In this document: positions 26,082-35,171 of the stretch, in pieces | Layout of the letters: each line of letters opens with the position of its first letter | Numbering within the stretch: the stretch's first letter is position 1 | NCBI GenBank assembly: GCA_903843705.1 | Contig: CAIMQW010000063.1 | Coordinates: forward strand, 1-61,843 | Length of the DNA stretch: 61,843 nt | Direction: 5' to 3' | Source: an uncultured Holophagaceae bacterium | Lineage (GTDB): Bacteria; Acidobacteriota; Holophagae; Holophagales; Holophagaceae | Notes under the pieces: generated by a model | The model's input: the letters and a program-made list of their open reading frames with translations, nothing else | The model's database searches: none | Told to the model about the DNA's origin: nothing | Made by a program: the position numbers and the translations under genes

Positions 26082-28712
26082 ATGATTGCCTCCCTGTTTC
26101 TCGCCCTGGGTCGTCCTCTGCTGCGCCTGCGGTACCGGATGCGCGCCGAGGGTCTCGAGCAACAGTCCCCCCGGCCAGGGGCGGGCACGCTGTTCGTGGC
26201 AAACCACCCGACCCTGGTGGATCCGTTCCTGCTGCTCACCACGCTCACGCCGCACTTCGCGCCGATCCTGGTGGCAGGGCGGGACCACGCCGCTTCGCTT
26301 CCGTTGCGCTGGCTCGCCCAGCTGCTGGGCGCCCGGGCGCTACCGGATCCTTCGGGCCTCGGCGACCGCTGCCGACCTGCACTGGACGCCGAGCTGGCCA
26401 CGCTCGCCGCTCAGCTGGCCGCCGGCCGCAACCTGCTGCTGTTCCCCGGAGGGCGTCTGGCCCGCCAGCGGACCGAGGACTACGCCGACAACAGCGTGGT
26501 GGAGGCGATCCTCCGCCAGGCCCCCGGCGCCCGGGTCGTAGCGGTGCGGCTTCAGGGCCTGTGGGGCAGCCGCTTCAGCGCTGCAGCAGGGACGCGGCCG
26601 AGGCTGGGTGTCCAGCTGCTGAAGAGCGTGTTCTACCTGTGCGCGAACGGCCTGTTCTTCATGCCGCGCCGGGAGGTCCGCCTGGTCATGGAGGAAGCCG
26701 CCGAGCTGCCGCTGAACCAGGGCCGGGCCGCCCTCAACCGGGCCCTGGAAGAGGCGCTCAACCGAGAGGCCACGGCCCGGACCTTCGTCCCCTATCGGTT
26801 CTGGCGAAACCATGCCCCGCGAACCCTGCCGGAGCCGCCCCGGCCTCGGGTCGAGGGGAACACCCGCTCGGTGCCCACCCAGGTGCGAGACGCGGTTCGC
26901 CACCACCTGCAGGCGGTGACGGGTCACCCGGACCTCCAGGACGCCCAGACACTGGTGGGCGACCTTGGCCTGGATGCCCTGGGCCACCGAGAGCTCGAAC
27001 TCTGGATCCAGCGGGCCTATGGCTATACCTGCGGCGATCCCGCCTCTCTGCAGACCGTGGGGGACGTGCTGCTGGCCGCCACGGGCGCCGCCGTCTCCCT
27101 GCGCCAGGGTGAACTCAAGGCGGTACCCCACGCCTGGTTCCACACCTGGACCGACCTGCCTATCGAGATGCCCGAAGGCGATACCATCCCCGAGGTCTTC
27201 CTCAAGCAGGCCCAGCGGGACCCGCGCCGGGTCGTGATGGCCGACCAGGCAGGCGGCGTGAAGACCTACCGGGATGTGATCACCGCGATCATGGTGCTGA
27301 AGCCCCTCTTCGAGCGCCTGGAGGGCACCCACGTGGGGCTCATGCTGCCGGCCTCAGGCGGGGCCAGCATCATCTACATGGCCCTGCTCTTCGCAGGCAA
27401 GACCCCGGTGCTGGTGAACTGGACCGCCGGAGCCCGGAGCATGGGCTTCGGGCTGGATCTGGTGGGGGTGCGGCACGTGGTCACCGTGTCCACGCTCGTC
27501 AATCGGCTCGACGCGCAGGGTGTGGACCTGGCAGCCGTAAAGGATCGCCTGCTGTTGCTGGACGAGGTCGGCAAGAAGATCTCCCTGCCAACCAAGCTGG
27601 CGGCGGCCTTCCGGGCCCGCTTCAACTGGGCCTCCCTGGTGGCGGAGAAGGCGCCCGCCACCGCGGCGGTGCTGTTCACCAGCGGCAGCGAGAGTCAGCC
27701 CAAGGCGGTGCCCCTGAGCCACGGCAACATCCTGGCAAATATCCGGGATGCGGCCCTGGCCCTCCACTTCCGGGAAGACGAGCGGGTCATGGGCTGCCTG
27801 CCCCCCTTCCACGCCTTCGGCCTCACCACCACCACCATCCTGCCGCTGCTGCTGGGCCTGCGGGTGGTCTACCACCCCAATCCCACCGAAGGCCGCATGC
27901 TGGCCCGGATCATCGAGGCCTACCATGCCACGATGCTCGTGGGCACCCCCACCTTCCTCGGGGGCATTCTCCGTATGGCGGAAGACCGGCACCTGGAGTC
28001 CCTCCGCGTCGTCGTGTCGGGTGCAGAGAAGTGTCCCGATTCGATCTATGCGACGCTCGCCCGCCGCTGGCCTGGCTGCACGGTCCTTGAAGGCTACGGC
28101 ATCACGGAGTGCTCGCCAGTGGTCTCCGTCAACCGCGAGGAGGATCCCCGCACCGGCACGATCGGGAAGCCGCTGCTGTCCGTGACGTGGTGCATCGTGG
28201 ACCTGGACACCGGCTGCCGGGTGGAGCCTGGCCAGCCCGGGATGCTGCTGGTCAAAGGCCCCAGCATCTTCGGGGGCTACCTGAACCCTGATGTGGACTC
28301 GCCCTTCGAGACCTTCGAGGGCAGCTCCTGGTACCGCACCGGCGACCTAGTGCGGCAGGACCGCGGCGTGCTCGTGTTTGCCGGTCGCCTCAAGCGCTTC
28401 GTAAAGCTGGGGGGTGAGATGGTCTCCCTCCCCGCCATCGAGGAGGCCCTGTCCCGCCGCTTCCAGGGCGAGGACGAGACTGAACCCGTCTTGGCCGTGG
28501 AGGCCTCGCTCGAGGAGCTCAACCCGGACCTGATCCTGTTCTCGGTGGCTGGGATCGGCCGCGATGACGCCAATGCCGTCATCCGCGCGGCGGGGCTGTC
28601 GTCTCTCCACAACATCCGCGTGGTCCGTCACATCGACCAGATCCCCACCCTTGGTACCGGCAAGACCAACTACCGGGCGCTCAAGGAGATGCTGGGCGAG
28701 GCTCCGGCCTAA
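26082..28712 (+). CDS. Aas-like fusion: PlsC acyltransferase + ACP-like domain + acyl-ACP/CoA synthetase
   Basis: 876 residues in three parts. Residues ~15-240 are a PlsC-type acyltransferase with the HX4D motif in NHPTLVDPF. Residues ~265-340 resemble an acyl carrier protein (LVGDLGLDALGHRELEL), but the phosphopantetheine Ser is Ala299. Residues ~355-876 are an AMP-forming ligase with LFTSGSESQPKAVPLSHG, GYGITECSP and a C-terminal GTGKTNYRALK. PlsC plus ligase is the Aas architecture, which re-acylates lysophospholipids; the central module is an addition. It is divergent from the ABC ATPase and its stop overlaps that of the convergent thiolase. Confidence 0.85.
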   Translation: MIASLFLALGRPLLRLRYRMRAEGLEQQSPRPGAGTLFVANHPTLVDPFLLLTTLTPHFAPILVAGRDHAASLPLRWLAQLLGARALPDPSGLGDRCRPALDAELATLAAQLAAGRNLLLFPGGRLARQRTEDYADNSVVEAILRQAPGARVVAVRLQGLWGSRFSAAAGTRPRLGVQLLKSVFYLCANGLFFMPRREVRLVMEEAAELPLNQGRAALNRALEEALNREATARTFVPYRFWRNHAPRTLPEPPRPRVEGNTRSVPTQVRDAVRHHLQAVTGHPDLQDAQTLVGDLGLDALGHRELELWIQRAYGYTCGDPASLQTVGDVLLAATGAAVSLRQGELKAVPHAWFHTWTDLPIEMPEGDTIPEVFLKQAQRDPRRVVMADQAGGVKTYRDVITAIMVLKPLFERLEGTHVGLMLPASGGASIIYMALLFAGKTPVLVNWTAGARSMGFGLDLVGVRHVVTVSTLVNRLDAQGVDLAAVKDRLLLLDEVGKKISLPTKLAAAFRARFNWASLVAEKAPATAAVLFTSGSESQPKAVPLSHGNILANIRDAALALHFREDERVMGCLPPFHAFGLTTTTILPLLLGLRVVYHPNPTEGRMLARIIEAYHATMLVGTPTFLGGILRMAEDRHLESLRVVVSGAEKCPDSIYATLARRWPGCTVLEGYGITECSPVVSVNREEDPRTGTIGKPLLSVTWCIVDLDTGCRVEPGQPGMLLVKGPSIFGGYLNPDVDSPFETFEGSSWYRTGDLVRQDRGVLVFAGRLKRFVKLGGEMVSLPAIEEALSRRFQGEDETEPVLAVEASLEELNPDLILFSVAGIGRDDANAVIRAAGLSSLHNIRVVRHIDQIPTLGTGKTNYRALKEMLGEAPA

Positions 28713-29851
28713 GGCAGGGTCTCGATCAGCAACGCGAGGCCCAGGCCTCCGCCGATGCCGAGGGTGGCCACGCCCAGGCCGCCGCCCCGCCGCCGCAGCT
28801 GGTGGATGAGGGTGCAGATGATCCGGGCGCCCGTGGCCCCGATGGGGTGCCCCAGCGCAACCCCGCCCCCGGCCACGTTCAGGCGGTCCGGCGGGAGCCC
28901 CAGCTGCTGCTGGCAGACCAACAGCTGGGTGGAGAAGGCCTCATTCAGCTCCCAGAGGTTGATGTCGGCCACGGTCATCCCATGGGCGGCCAGCAGGCGC
29001 TGCACCGCTGGCACGGGGGCTTCCCCCATATCCAGGGGATCCACGCCCGCCTCGCTCCAGCCCAGGATCCGCGCCAGGGGGAGCGCGTCGCCGGCGTGGT
29101 CCCGGCGGCCCAGAAGCAGGGCTGCCGCGCCATCCGAGAGGGCCGAGGCATTGCCGGCGGTGATCTGGCCCTCGGGCTCGAAGACGGGGGCCAGGCGGCC
29201 CAGACGCTCCGGCGTGACGTCGGGATGGACGCACTCGTCGTGGTCCAGGGCTGGATGCGCGGCCAGCTCGGCCGTGAAATCGGCCTGGGCGGCGCGCTGG
29301 TGGCTCTCGGCGGCCCAGGAATCGGCCTCCAGGCGGGTGATCCCACGCTTCCGGGCCAGCTGCTCGATGGTCTCGCCCATGAGCAGTCCGGTCACCGGGC
29401 AGCGCAGGCCATCCTGGTGCATGACGTCCGGCAGCTGGCGGTGCCCCATGCGGAAGCCCCAGCGCAGCCCCGGCACCAGGTGGGGAGTGTCCGACATGGC
29501 CTCGCTGCCGCCCGCCAGCACGGGGCCCGAGCCGGGGTCCGCCAGCTGCTGGGCGGCGAGGATGACCGTCTGGAGGCTCGAGCCGCAGGCCATGTTGATC
29601 GTGAAGGCGGCCGTGTCCTGGGCCAGCCCGGTCCTGAGCGCCAGGGTGCGGGCGGGGTTCATCCCCTGGGTGTGGCTGCGGGCCATGCCCCAGAGCACGC
29701 GCGCCGGGCGGGGCAGGGCCGGGTCTGCGGTGAGGACCTCCACCACGGTCTGACCGAGCGGGACGGCACCCCGTCCTGCCAGACTGCCGCCATAGCTGCC
29801 CTGGGGCAGCCGCCGGGCCGCCAGGATGAGCACTTCACAGGTGGGTCTCAT
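28709..29851 (-). CDS. Acetyl-CoA acetyltransferase / thiolase
   Basis: 380 residues. The nucleophilic Cys lies in NMACGSSL at ~89. The C-terminal elements are LNEAFSTQLL, GGGVALGHPIGATGARI (His) and the final glycine-rich IGGGLGLALL. It either condenses two acetyl-CoA or cleaves 3-ketoacyl-CoA; direction is not readable. The distal Cys that most thiolases carry just before the final Gly-rich strand reads as Leu/Gly here (GVATLGIGGG), so activity is worth testing. It overlaps the upstream YdcF-type gene by four bases (ATGA). Confidence 0.85.
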   Translation of the reverse strand: MRPTCEVLILAARRLPQGSYGGSLAGRGAVPLGQTVVEVLTADPALPRPARVLWGMARSHTQGMNPARTLALRTGLAQDTAAFTINMACGSSLQTVILAAQQLADPGSGPVLAGGSEAMSDTPHLVPGLRWGFRMGHRQLPDVMHQDGLRCPVTGLLMGETIEQLARKRGITRLEADSWAAESHQRAAQADFTAELAAHPALDHDECVHPDVTPERLGRLAPVFEPEGQITAGNASALSDGAAALLLGRRDHAGDALPLARILGWSEAGVDPLDMGEAPVPAVQRLLAAHGMTVADINLWELNEAFSTQLLVCQQQLGLPPDRLNVAGGGVALGHPIGATGARIICTLIHQLRRRGGGLGVATLGIGGGLGLALLIETLP

Positions 29852-30531
29852 GGCTCGGGATCCCAGTCGTCTGGGGTCGGTTCCCGGGGGCCGAGGCGGG
29901 CATCCGGGGGGAACCAGGCGTTCCAGAGGGCCAGATGCCGGGCGACATACTCGCGTCCCCAGAACCGAAGTCGGCTCTCCCAGGGACGATCGTCGGTCCG
30001 GGCCGGGACGCCCCAGGCCTGGAGTCCGATCTGATCCGCCAGGTAGAGCGCCCTGGGCAGGTGAAAGTCCGAGGTGACGATCACCGCCTGGCGCTGGCCG
30101 AAGACCACCTGGGCGCGGCGGAGGCTGTCCCAGGTGCGCAGTCCGGCGTAGTCACTGACGATGCGAGTGGCCGGCACGCCCTGCCTGACCAGCCAACGGC
30201 GCATGGCCTGGGGCTCGTTGTAGGTGGGGTGGCGGTTGTCCCCGGACACCAGGAACCAGCGCACCTTGCCTGTCCGGTAGAGCTCGTGGGCGGTGCGCAG
30301 CCGACCTTCCAGGATCGAGGTGGGCTCCCCGTCCCCATAGACGCCTGCGCCCAACACCAGCACCGGCCCGCCCACCACCGGCATCTGGTCGACGGGATAG
30401 ATCTGCAAATGGTGCATCGCGGGGAACCTAACCAGAGTCCAGAGCAGATCTCCGAGGAGGAGCATCGCTGGGAGCAGGATCAGGGGCCACCGGTGTTGCC
30501 AGCAGCGATGAAGGAAGGCGGAGATGGACAT
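29848..30531 (-). CDS. YdcF/SanA-like DUF218 membrane protein
   Basis: 227 residues. One N-terminal membrane segment (~14-34) is followed by a DUF218 domain: VLVLGAGVYGDGEPT, FLVSGDNRH, EPQAMRRWLVRQGVP and VTSDFHLPRALYLA. SanA-type proteins are linked to envelope barrier function, but the biochemical activity is unknown. It is divergent from the large lipoprotein with a ~79-base gap and overlaps the thiolase start. Confidence 0.8.
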   Translation of the reverse strand: MSISAFLHRCWQHRWPLILLPAMLLLGDLLWTLVRFPAMHHLQIYPVDQMPVVGGPVLVLGAGVYGDGEPTSILEGRLRTAHELYRTGKVRWFLVSGDNRHPTYNEPQAMRRWLVRQGVPATRIVSDYAGLRTWDSLRRAQVVFGQRQAVIVTSDFHLPRALYLADQIGLQAWGVPARTDDRPWESRLRFWGREYVARHLALWNAWFPPDARLGPREPTPDDWDPEP

Positions 30532-30610
30532 CGTGAGTTAGCATAGACCTTTCGTCCGCCAAGACCCACGGACCTCCGTTCCCGTTCGAGACTTCCATCG
30601 AGACCCGTTG

Positions 30611-33600
30611 ATGATCATGCGCCTCCTTCCCGCCGTCTCCCCCTCCCGGACCCCCTTCCCCGGCACCCTCCGGGTATTGGCGCCGCTCGCGCTGGTCCTG
30701 GCCGCTGGCAGCACGGGCTGCTTCCGGGCCACGGGGATCTCCCGGCCCGACGTGGTGGTGGAGGAGATCGCGGCTGCGGGTGGCGACCGGGTCTCGGGCC
30801 TGAAGGCCACGGCTGGTCCCGGGGACTACTACCTGGGCAACGACAGCGTCCACCTCGCCGTGGATGGCGCGGTCTACGGGGACCGCGAGGGCCAGCTGGG
30901 TGCGGCTTCGGGAGGCGCGATCCTGGACGTGGGCTCCATCGCCCTGGACCAGAGCTTCCACCGAGTTCCCATGCCCACTGATCTGGTGGAGCGGCTGGGG
31001 CTGGTGGCCAACCAGGATCCGGACCTGCCCGTGGTCATCGACCGGTTCACGCCCTCCTCCAACGGGGGCTCGGTCTACCTTGAGATGCAGGGGGGACTGC
31101 TGGACACCAAGGGCAAGCTGGGCGCGGCGAAGGACGCCCTGGGCCGGGTCACTGGGGTGTCGGTGGTGCACCGGATCACCCTGAACAAGGCTGATGCCTT
31201 CTTCCTGCTGGAGACCACGCTGACCAACGGGAGCGGGGCTACCCTACCGTTGCGAAATGTTGGGGACTACCTCGCCCAGCGGGGAGGCGGTCTCCGCTTC
31301 GTGGTGCCCGCAATCTCCACCTTCACGGGCGCGCCTCTCAGCACCTGGGGGGTCGAAATCCCGGGTTCGGACTTCTCCGCCCCGCTGACCAGCAGTGTGG
31401 TCGCCCCCATGGTCGGCCTCATGGGCGCCGAGTCGGCCGCCAACACCAGCGACTATCACGCTTCCCTGGGCATCCTTCCGCTGGGCGTCGACAGCGTCCT
31501 GGTGGCTTCGGACCCGCAGCAGGCCCTCACGGAGAACCGTCCGAAGTTCCCCGGTCGGCTCGTGGTGGGCAGCCCCGCGGTGGCGAACCTTGCGACGGGC
31601 CAGTCGGTCAGCTACCACCGCCGCCTCTACGTCACCGGCGGGGCCAGCTCTGTCGGCTCCCTGCCGGCCCAGACCACCACGCTCTTCACGCTGATGACCC
31701 AGGCCCGGGCCGGTTTCCGGACCGAGGATGTGGGCTACCTGGCCTACACCAGCTCCGGGACCGCCGTCCGGGGTGGTCCGCTCCAGGCTGAGTTCAGGTT
31801 CGAGCGCTACACCTACACCGGTAGCCAGGCTTTCAACCTGAGTGACCCCACCAGCCCGGCCAACCAGCCCGCCAACTGGCGACTGGAGCGGGTGGAGTGG
31901 CGGGAACCCACCGACATCGCGGCCGGCATCTCCAGCATCGGGATGTTCCTGCCGGCCATCCCCGATGGCACCAGCGGGCAGTCGCAGCGGTACCGGATTA
32001 CAGCCCGGAACAGCCTCCAGCAGAGCTCCCCGCTCTATCTGGGAACAAACACCCTGGATACTACCCGTCCCGCCCTCGCCACCCCCATGACCCCTTCCAA
32101 GACCCAGAATTGGCAGGTGCTCGAGGCCATCAGTCCCGAACGAGATCAGGTCATTGACGGCTCCGGGAACGTCCTCCGGCAGACTCAGACTCCCCACACC
32201 TTCTCAGCCCGCCAGTCTGGGACGCTGGAATTTGCGGGCATCAACCCGCTGCGCATCACTCTGCAGGGCATTGGCGTCGCCGATCCCAACATGCAGCGCG
32301 TCCGTCGGCTCGCCAGCGCCTACAACGAGATCCTCAAGGGCAAGCTCGCGGTCGGAACGAACTACGGTGCCTACCAGTACACCGCCGGAAACCAGGTATT
32401 TGGCACGGCCTTTGGGGTCACGGCAGCCGCCACCTTGATGTATTTCCCCGCTGGGAACTATGTCGCCTATGCCACCCGGGGTCCTCTGTCCCACCTGGAC
32501 TCCATACCGGTGAAGGCCTTCGAGGGTCAGAACGACACGTCTCATGGCTTCGTGGTGGCGCCGCCCTCCCTGCCCACGGGCTGGACCAGCTTCGATGTTC
32601 CCGGACCCACCCAGGCCACCACGGGTGGCTTCAATCCCGGCGAGCTGCTCAGCTCAGCCGTGGCTGAGGGCGTCCAGGTCGTCACCCGCACGGAAGAAGA
32701 CTCCCTCACGGATCCGGCGGCCCTCCAGGCGGACTTCCGGTCCGAGATTGACAACACGCTCCTGGTCACCGACGCCCAGCGGGCGCCCATCGGCAGTGAC
32801 CCCTTCGTGGTCGGCGCCCGCAGCGCCGCCCTCGGCGACGGATTCGCCACCGCCCTCTTCACGCCCGCCCCCACCACCGACCGGAATGGCGGCGCGCGCC
32901 CCTCCAAGGGCTGGAACCTGGCGGACTTCATCACTCAGGCCGAAGGCGGCTATACCGTCATCCATCGGCCCCGTGGACCCGGTGGCCTGTTCACGGTCCG
33001 CGCCTTCAACCGCACCCTGCCCCTGGGTACCGGCGTGAACGCCTGGTGGACCACGACTGGCCCGGCTGCGCTCGGCAAGCGCATCGGAGACTTCGACGCC
33101 CTGGAGCTCCTGCGTGGCGAGGGCTTTGATCCTGCCAACCCAACAACCTGGATGGCCGAATTTACGGCGGTCCGCGACGACTGGTATGCCCTGCTGAACC
33201 AGCAGACACCGACGGCTTTCACCAAGGGGCTGGGGCTCTCCTCGGCCCGCTACAGTCTGGACACGCCTGTGGGCCTCGCCAGGACCTACCTCAAGGTCGG
33301 CGTCACGCTGGGTCAGGCTGACCTTAGCCCCGTCCTGAAGGCCCTCCGCAGCGGCGCCGCGGTGGCCTCCACCGGCCCCATGCTGGATGTCTCGGTGAGC
33401 GGGATCGGTCCTGGCGGCCTGGTGTCGGGTCCCACAGCCAGCGTGTCGGTGAGCATCGCCCTCTATGCCCCTGACTGGGTGCCCGTGGACGAGGTGCGCG
33501 TGGTGGTGAACGGCTCGAGCACGCCCATCCAGGTGCCCCTGAGCAGCTTTACCGCTTCCACGACCGACTTCCGCCTCCGGACGGCCACGGTCACGGTGCC

Positions 33601-33781
33601 CATGCCCGTGGGCAAGGATGCCTGGCTGGTGGTGGAGGCCGGCGTCGCGCGAAGCACGACGGGGGTCTACCGGGCCGGGACGCCCTGGAACAAGATCATG
33701 AAGGGCCTGTATCCCATCGCCGTGACCAACCCGATCTTCGTGGATGTCACCGGCGGCGGCTACACTCCTCCTGGACTCTGA
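30611..33781 (+). CDS. Large lipoprotein with a degenerate PHP (CehA/McbA-like) domain
   Basis: About 1056 residues. The N-terminus is a lipoprotein signal (LALVLAAGSTGC, Cys ~37), so it is probably membrane-anchored in the periplasm or outer membrane. Residues ~50-640 are beta-rich with no family I recognise. Residues ~655-950 follow the order of CehA/McbA-like PHP metallohydrolases, including DFDALELLRG, RDDWYALLNQ and LRSGAAVASTGPMLDVSV. Their ligand motifs are gone: H-x-H reads as DVPGP, TDH as RTEED, and GNSDSH as GLGLSSAR. It is therefore likely non-enzymatic. ATG 30617 is an alternative start. DnaB follows 16 bases later. Confidence 0.7.
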   Translation: MIMRLLPAVSPSRTPFPGTLRVLAPLALVLAAGSTGCFRATGISRPDVVVEEIAAAGGDRVSGLKATAGPGDYYLGNDSVHLAVDGAVYGDREGQLGAASGGAILDVGSIALDQSFHRVPMPTDLVERLGLVANQDPDLPVVIDRFTPSSNGGSVYLEMQGGLLDTKGKLGAAKDALGRVTGVSVVHRITLNKADAFFLLETTLTNGSGATLPLRNVGDYLAQRGGGLRFVVPAISTFTGAPLSTWGVEIPGSDFSAPLTSSVVAPMVGLMGAESAANTSDYHASLGILPLGVDSVLVASDPQQALTENRPKFPGRLVVGSPAVANLATGQSVSYHRRLYVTGGASSVGSLPAQTTTLFTLMTQARAGFRTEDVGYLAYTSSGTAVRGGPLQAEFRFERYTYTGSQAFNLSDPTSPANQPANWRLERVEWREPTDIAAGISSIGMFLPAIPDGTSGQSQRYRITARNSLQQSSPLYLGTNTLDTTRPALATPMTPSKTQNWQVLEAISPERDQVIDGSGNVLRQTQTPHTFSARQSGTLEFAGINPLRITLQGIGVADPNMQRVRRLASAYNEILKGKLAVGTNYGAYQYTAGNQVFGTAFGVTAAATLMYFPAGNYVAYATRGPLSHLDSIPVKAFEGQNDTSHGFVVAPPSLPTGWTSFDVPGPTQATTGGFNPGELLSSAVAEGVQVVTRTEEDSLTDPAALQADFRSEIDNTLLVTDAQRAPIGSDPFVVGARSAALGDGFATALFTPAPTTDRNGGARPSKGWNLADFITQAEGGYTVIHRPRGPGGLFTVRAFNRTLPLGTGVNAWWTTTGPAALGKRIGDFDALELLRGEGFDPANPTTWMAEFTAVRDDWYALLNQQTPTAFTKGLGLSSARYSLDTPVGLARTYLKVGVTLGQADLSPVLKALRSGAAVASTGPMLDVSVSGIGPGGLVSGPTASVSVSIALYAPDWVPVDEVRVVVNGSSTPIQVPLSSFTASTTDFRLRTATVTVPMPVGKDAWLVVEAGVARSTTGVYRAGTPWNKIMKGLYPIAVTNPIFVDVTGGGYTPPGL

Positions 33782-33797
33782 TCAGCAGGAGTGGAAC

Positions 33798-35159
33798 ATG
33801 GCGGACTGGCTTCCGGAACGATTGCCGGAAGATATCGATGCTGAGCGGTCGTTCCTGGCGACCTGCTGTGCCCCCGGGGCAGGATTCGTAGCTAGTGAGG
33901 CTGTGTTCACCCTGGTGGAGGAGGACTTTGTCCACCCCGCTCACCGGGCGGTTTTCCGGGCGCTGAAGACCCTGATCGAAGCCCAGGTGGAGGTGAATTC
34001 CCTCACCCTGAAGGACGCCCTTGATCAGGACGACAGCCTGAACAAGGTGGGCGGTTTCACGGGTCTCACCGACATCCTGATGGCCGAGGATGTCGAGCGG
34101 CCGCAGGTCCTGGCCAATGTCATCCGCCGCAAGGCCAAGCTGCGCCGCCTGGTCCACCTCGGCGCCCAGCTGGTCCGCCAGGCGGCAGAGGAAGACGAGG
34201 CGCCGGAAGTGCTCGTGGACCTCACGGCCCAGAGCCTGTTCCAGCTCGCGCAGGGAGATGCCAAGACCAAGGGCCTGCTGCCGATCCAATCCATCGCGGA
34301 CGATGCCATGGTCCGCCTGTCCGACCGCATGGAAGGCCGCCTCTCCACCGGCATCCGGGTGGGCTTCAGCCGCTTCGACGACCTCACCCAGGGCTTCCAG
34401 CCGGGCAACCTCATCGTACTCGCGGCGCGGCCCGGCATCGGCAAGACGGCCCTGGCCCTGAACTGGGTCCTCAATGCGGCCCGGGTGGGAGGTCACTGTG
34501 GCGCCTTCTTCAGCCTCGAGATGAGCCACGAGGAGGTTTTCCTGCGCCTGCTCGCGGCCCAGAGCCAGACCAACATGAAGGACCTCCAGTCCGGCCGAGC
34601 CTCAGGCCAGATGGAGAAGGTCCTGGAGAGCCGCGATGCGCTGGTCCAGATGCCGCTCTACATCTGCGACCAGGCCTCGATCACCGTACCCCTCATCCAG
34701 AACATGATCGTCAAGCAGGGCAGCCAGAACAACCGCCGCGTGGAGTTCGTGATTGTGGATTACCTGCAGCTCATCAGCAGCCCCGAAGGCAGCCGTGGGG
34801 CCAAGCAGAACGAGGCCGTCCGCATCGGCGAGATCAGCCGAGGCCTGAAGCTCATGGCGAAGGACTTTGGCATCCCCGTGGTGGTGCTCTCCCAGCTCAA
34901 CCGCGAGGTGGAGCATCGCACCGGTGGTCGCCCCCAGCTGAGCGACCTGCGGGACTCGGGCGCCATCGAGCAGGACGCGGACATGGTGGCCTTCATCCAC
35001 CGGAAGATGATGCCGTCCGCCAACGAAGAGCCGGACAACACGGCTGAGCTGATCGTGGCCAAGCACCGCAACGGCCCCACGGGCCTCATCCAGCTACACT
35101 TCACGGGGGAGCATGCGCTGTATCGCGAGCTGATCCGGGAGACCAGCAGCTTCGGGTGA
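33798..35159 (+). CDS. dnaB: Replicative DNA helicase DnaB
   Basis: 453 residues. The N-terminal primase-interaction domain (~10-110) and the RecA-like helicase domain are both intact. Walker A is ARPGIGKTALA, the H2/H3 region includes FFSLEMSHEE, and Walker B is VIVDYLQLIS; LSQLNREVE and RDSGAIEQDAD are family signatures. It unwinds DNA at the replication fork. ATG 33798 is chosen because AGGAG lies 7 bases before it. No intein or insertion is seen. Confidence 0.95.
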   Translation: MADWLPERLPEDIDAERSFLATCCAPGAGFVASEAVFTLVEEDFVHPAHRAVFRALKTLIEAQVEVNSLTLKDALDQDDSLNKVGGFTGLTDILMAEDVERPQVLANVIRRKAKLRRLVHLGAQLVRQAAEEDEAPEVLVDLTAQSLFQLAQGDAKTKGLLPIQSIADDAMVRLSDRMEGRLSTGIRVGFSRFDDLTQGFQPGNLIVLAARPGIGKTALALNWVLNAARVGGHCGAFFSLEMSHEEVFLRLLAAQSQTNMKDLQSGRASGQMEKVLESRDALVQMPLYICDQASITVPLIQNMIVKQGSQNNRRVEFVIVDYLQLISSPEGSRGAKQNEAVRIGEISRGLKLMAKDFGIPVVVLSQLNREVEHRTGGRPQLSDLRDSGAIEQDADMVAFIHRKMMPSANEEPDNTAELIVAKHRNGPTGLIQLHFTGEHALYRELIRETSSFG

Positions 35160-35171
35160 GCACGCTGGCGC

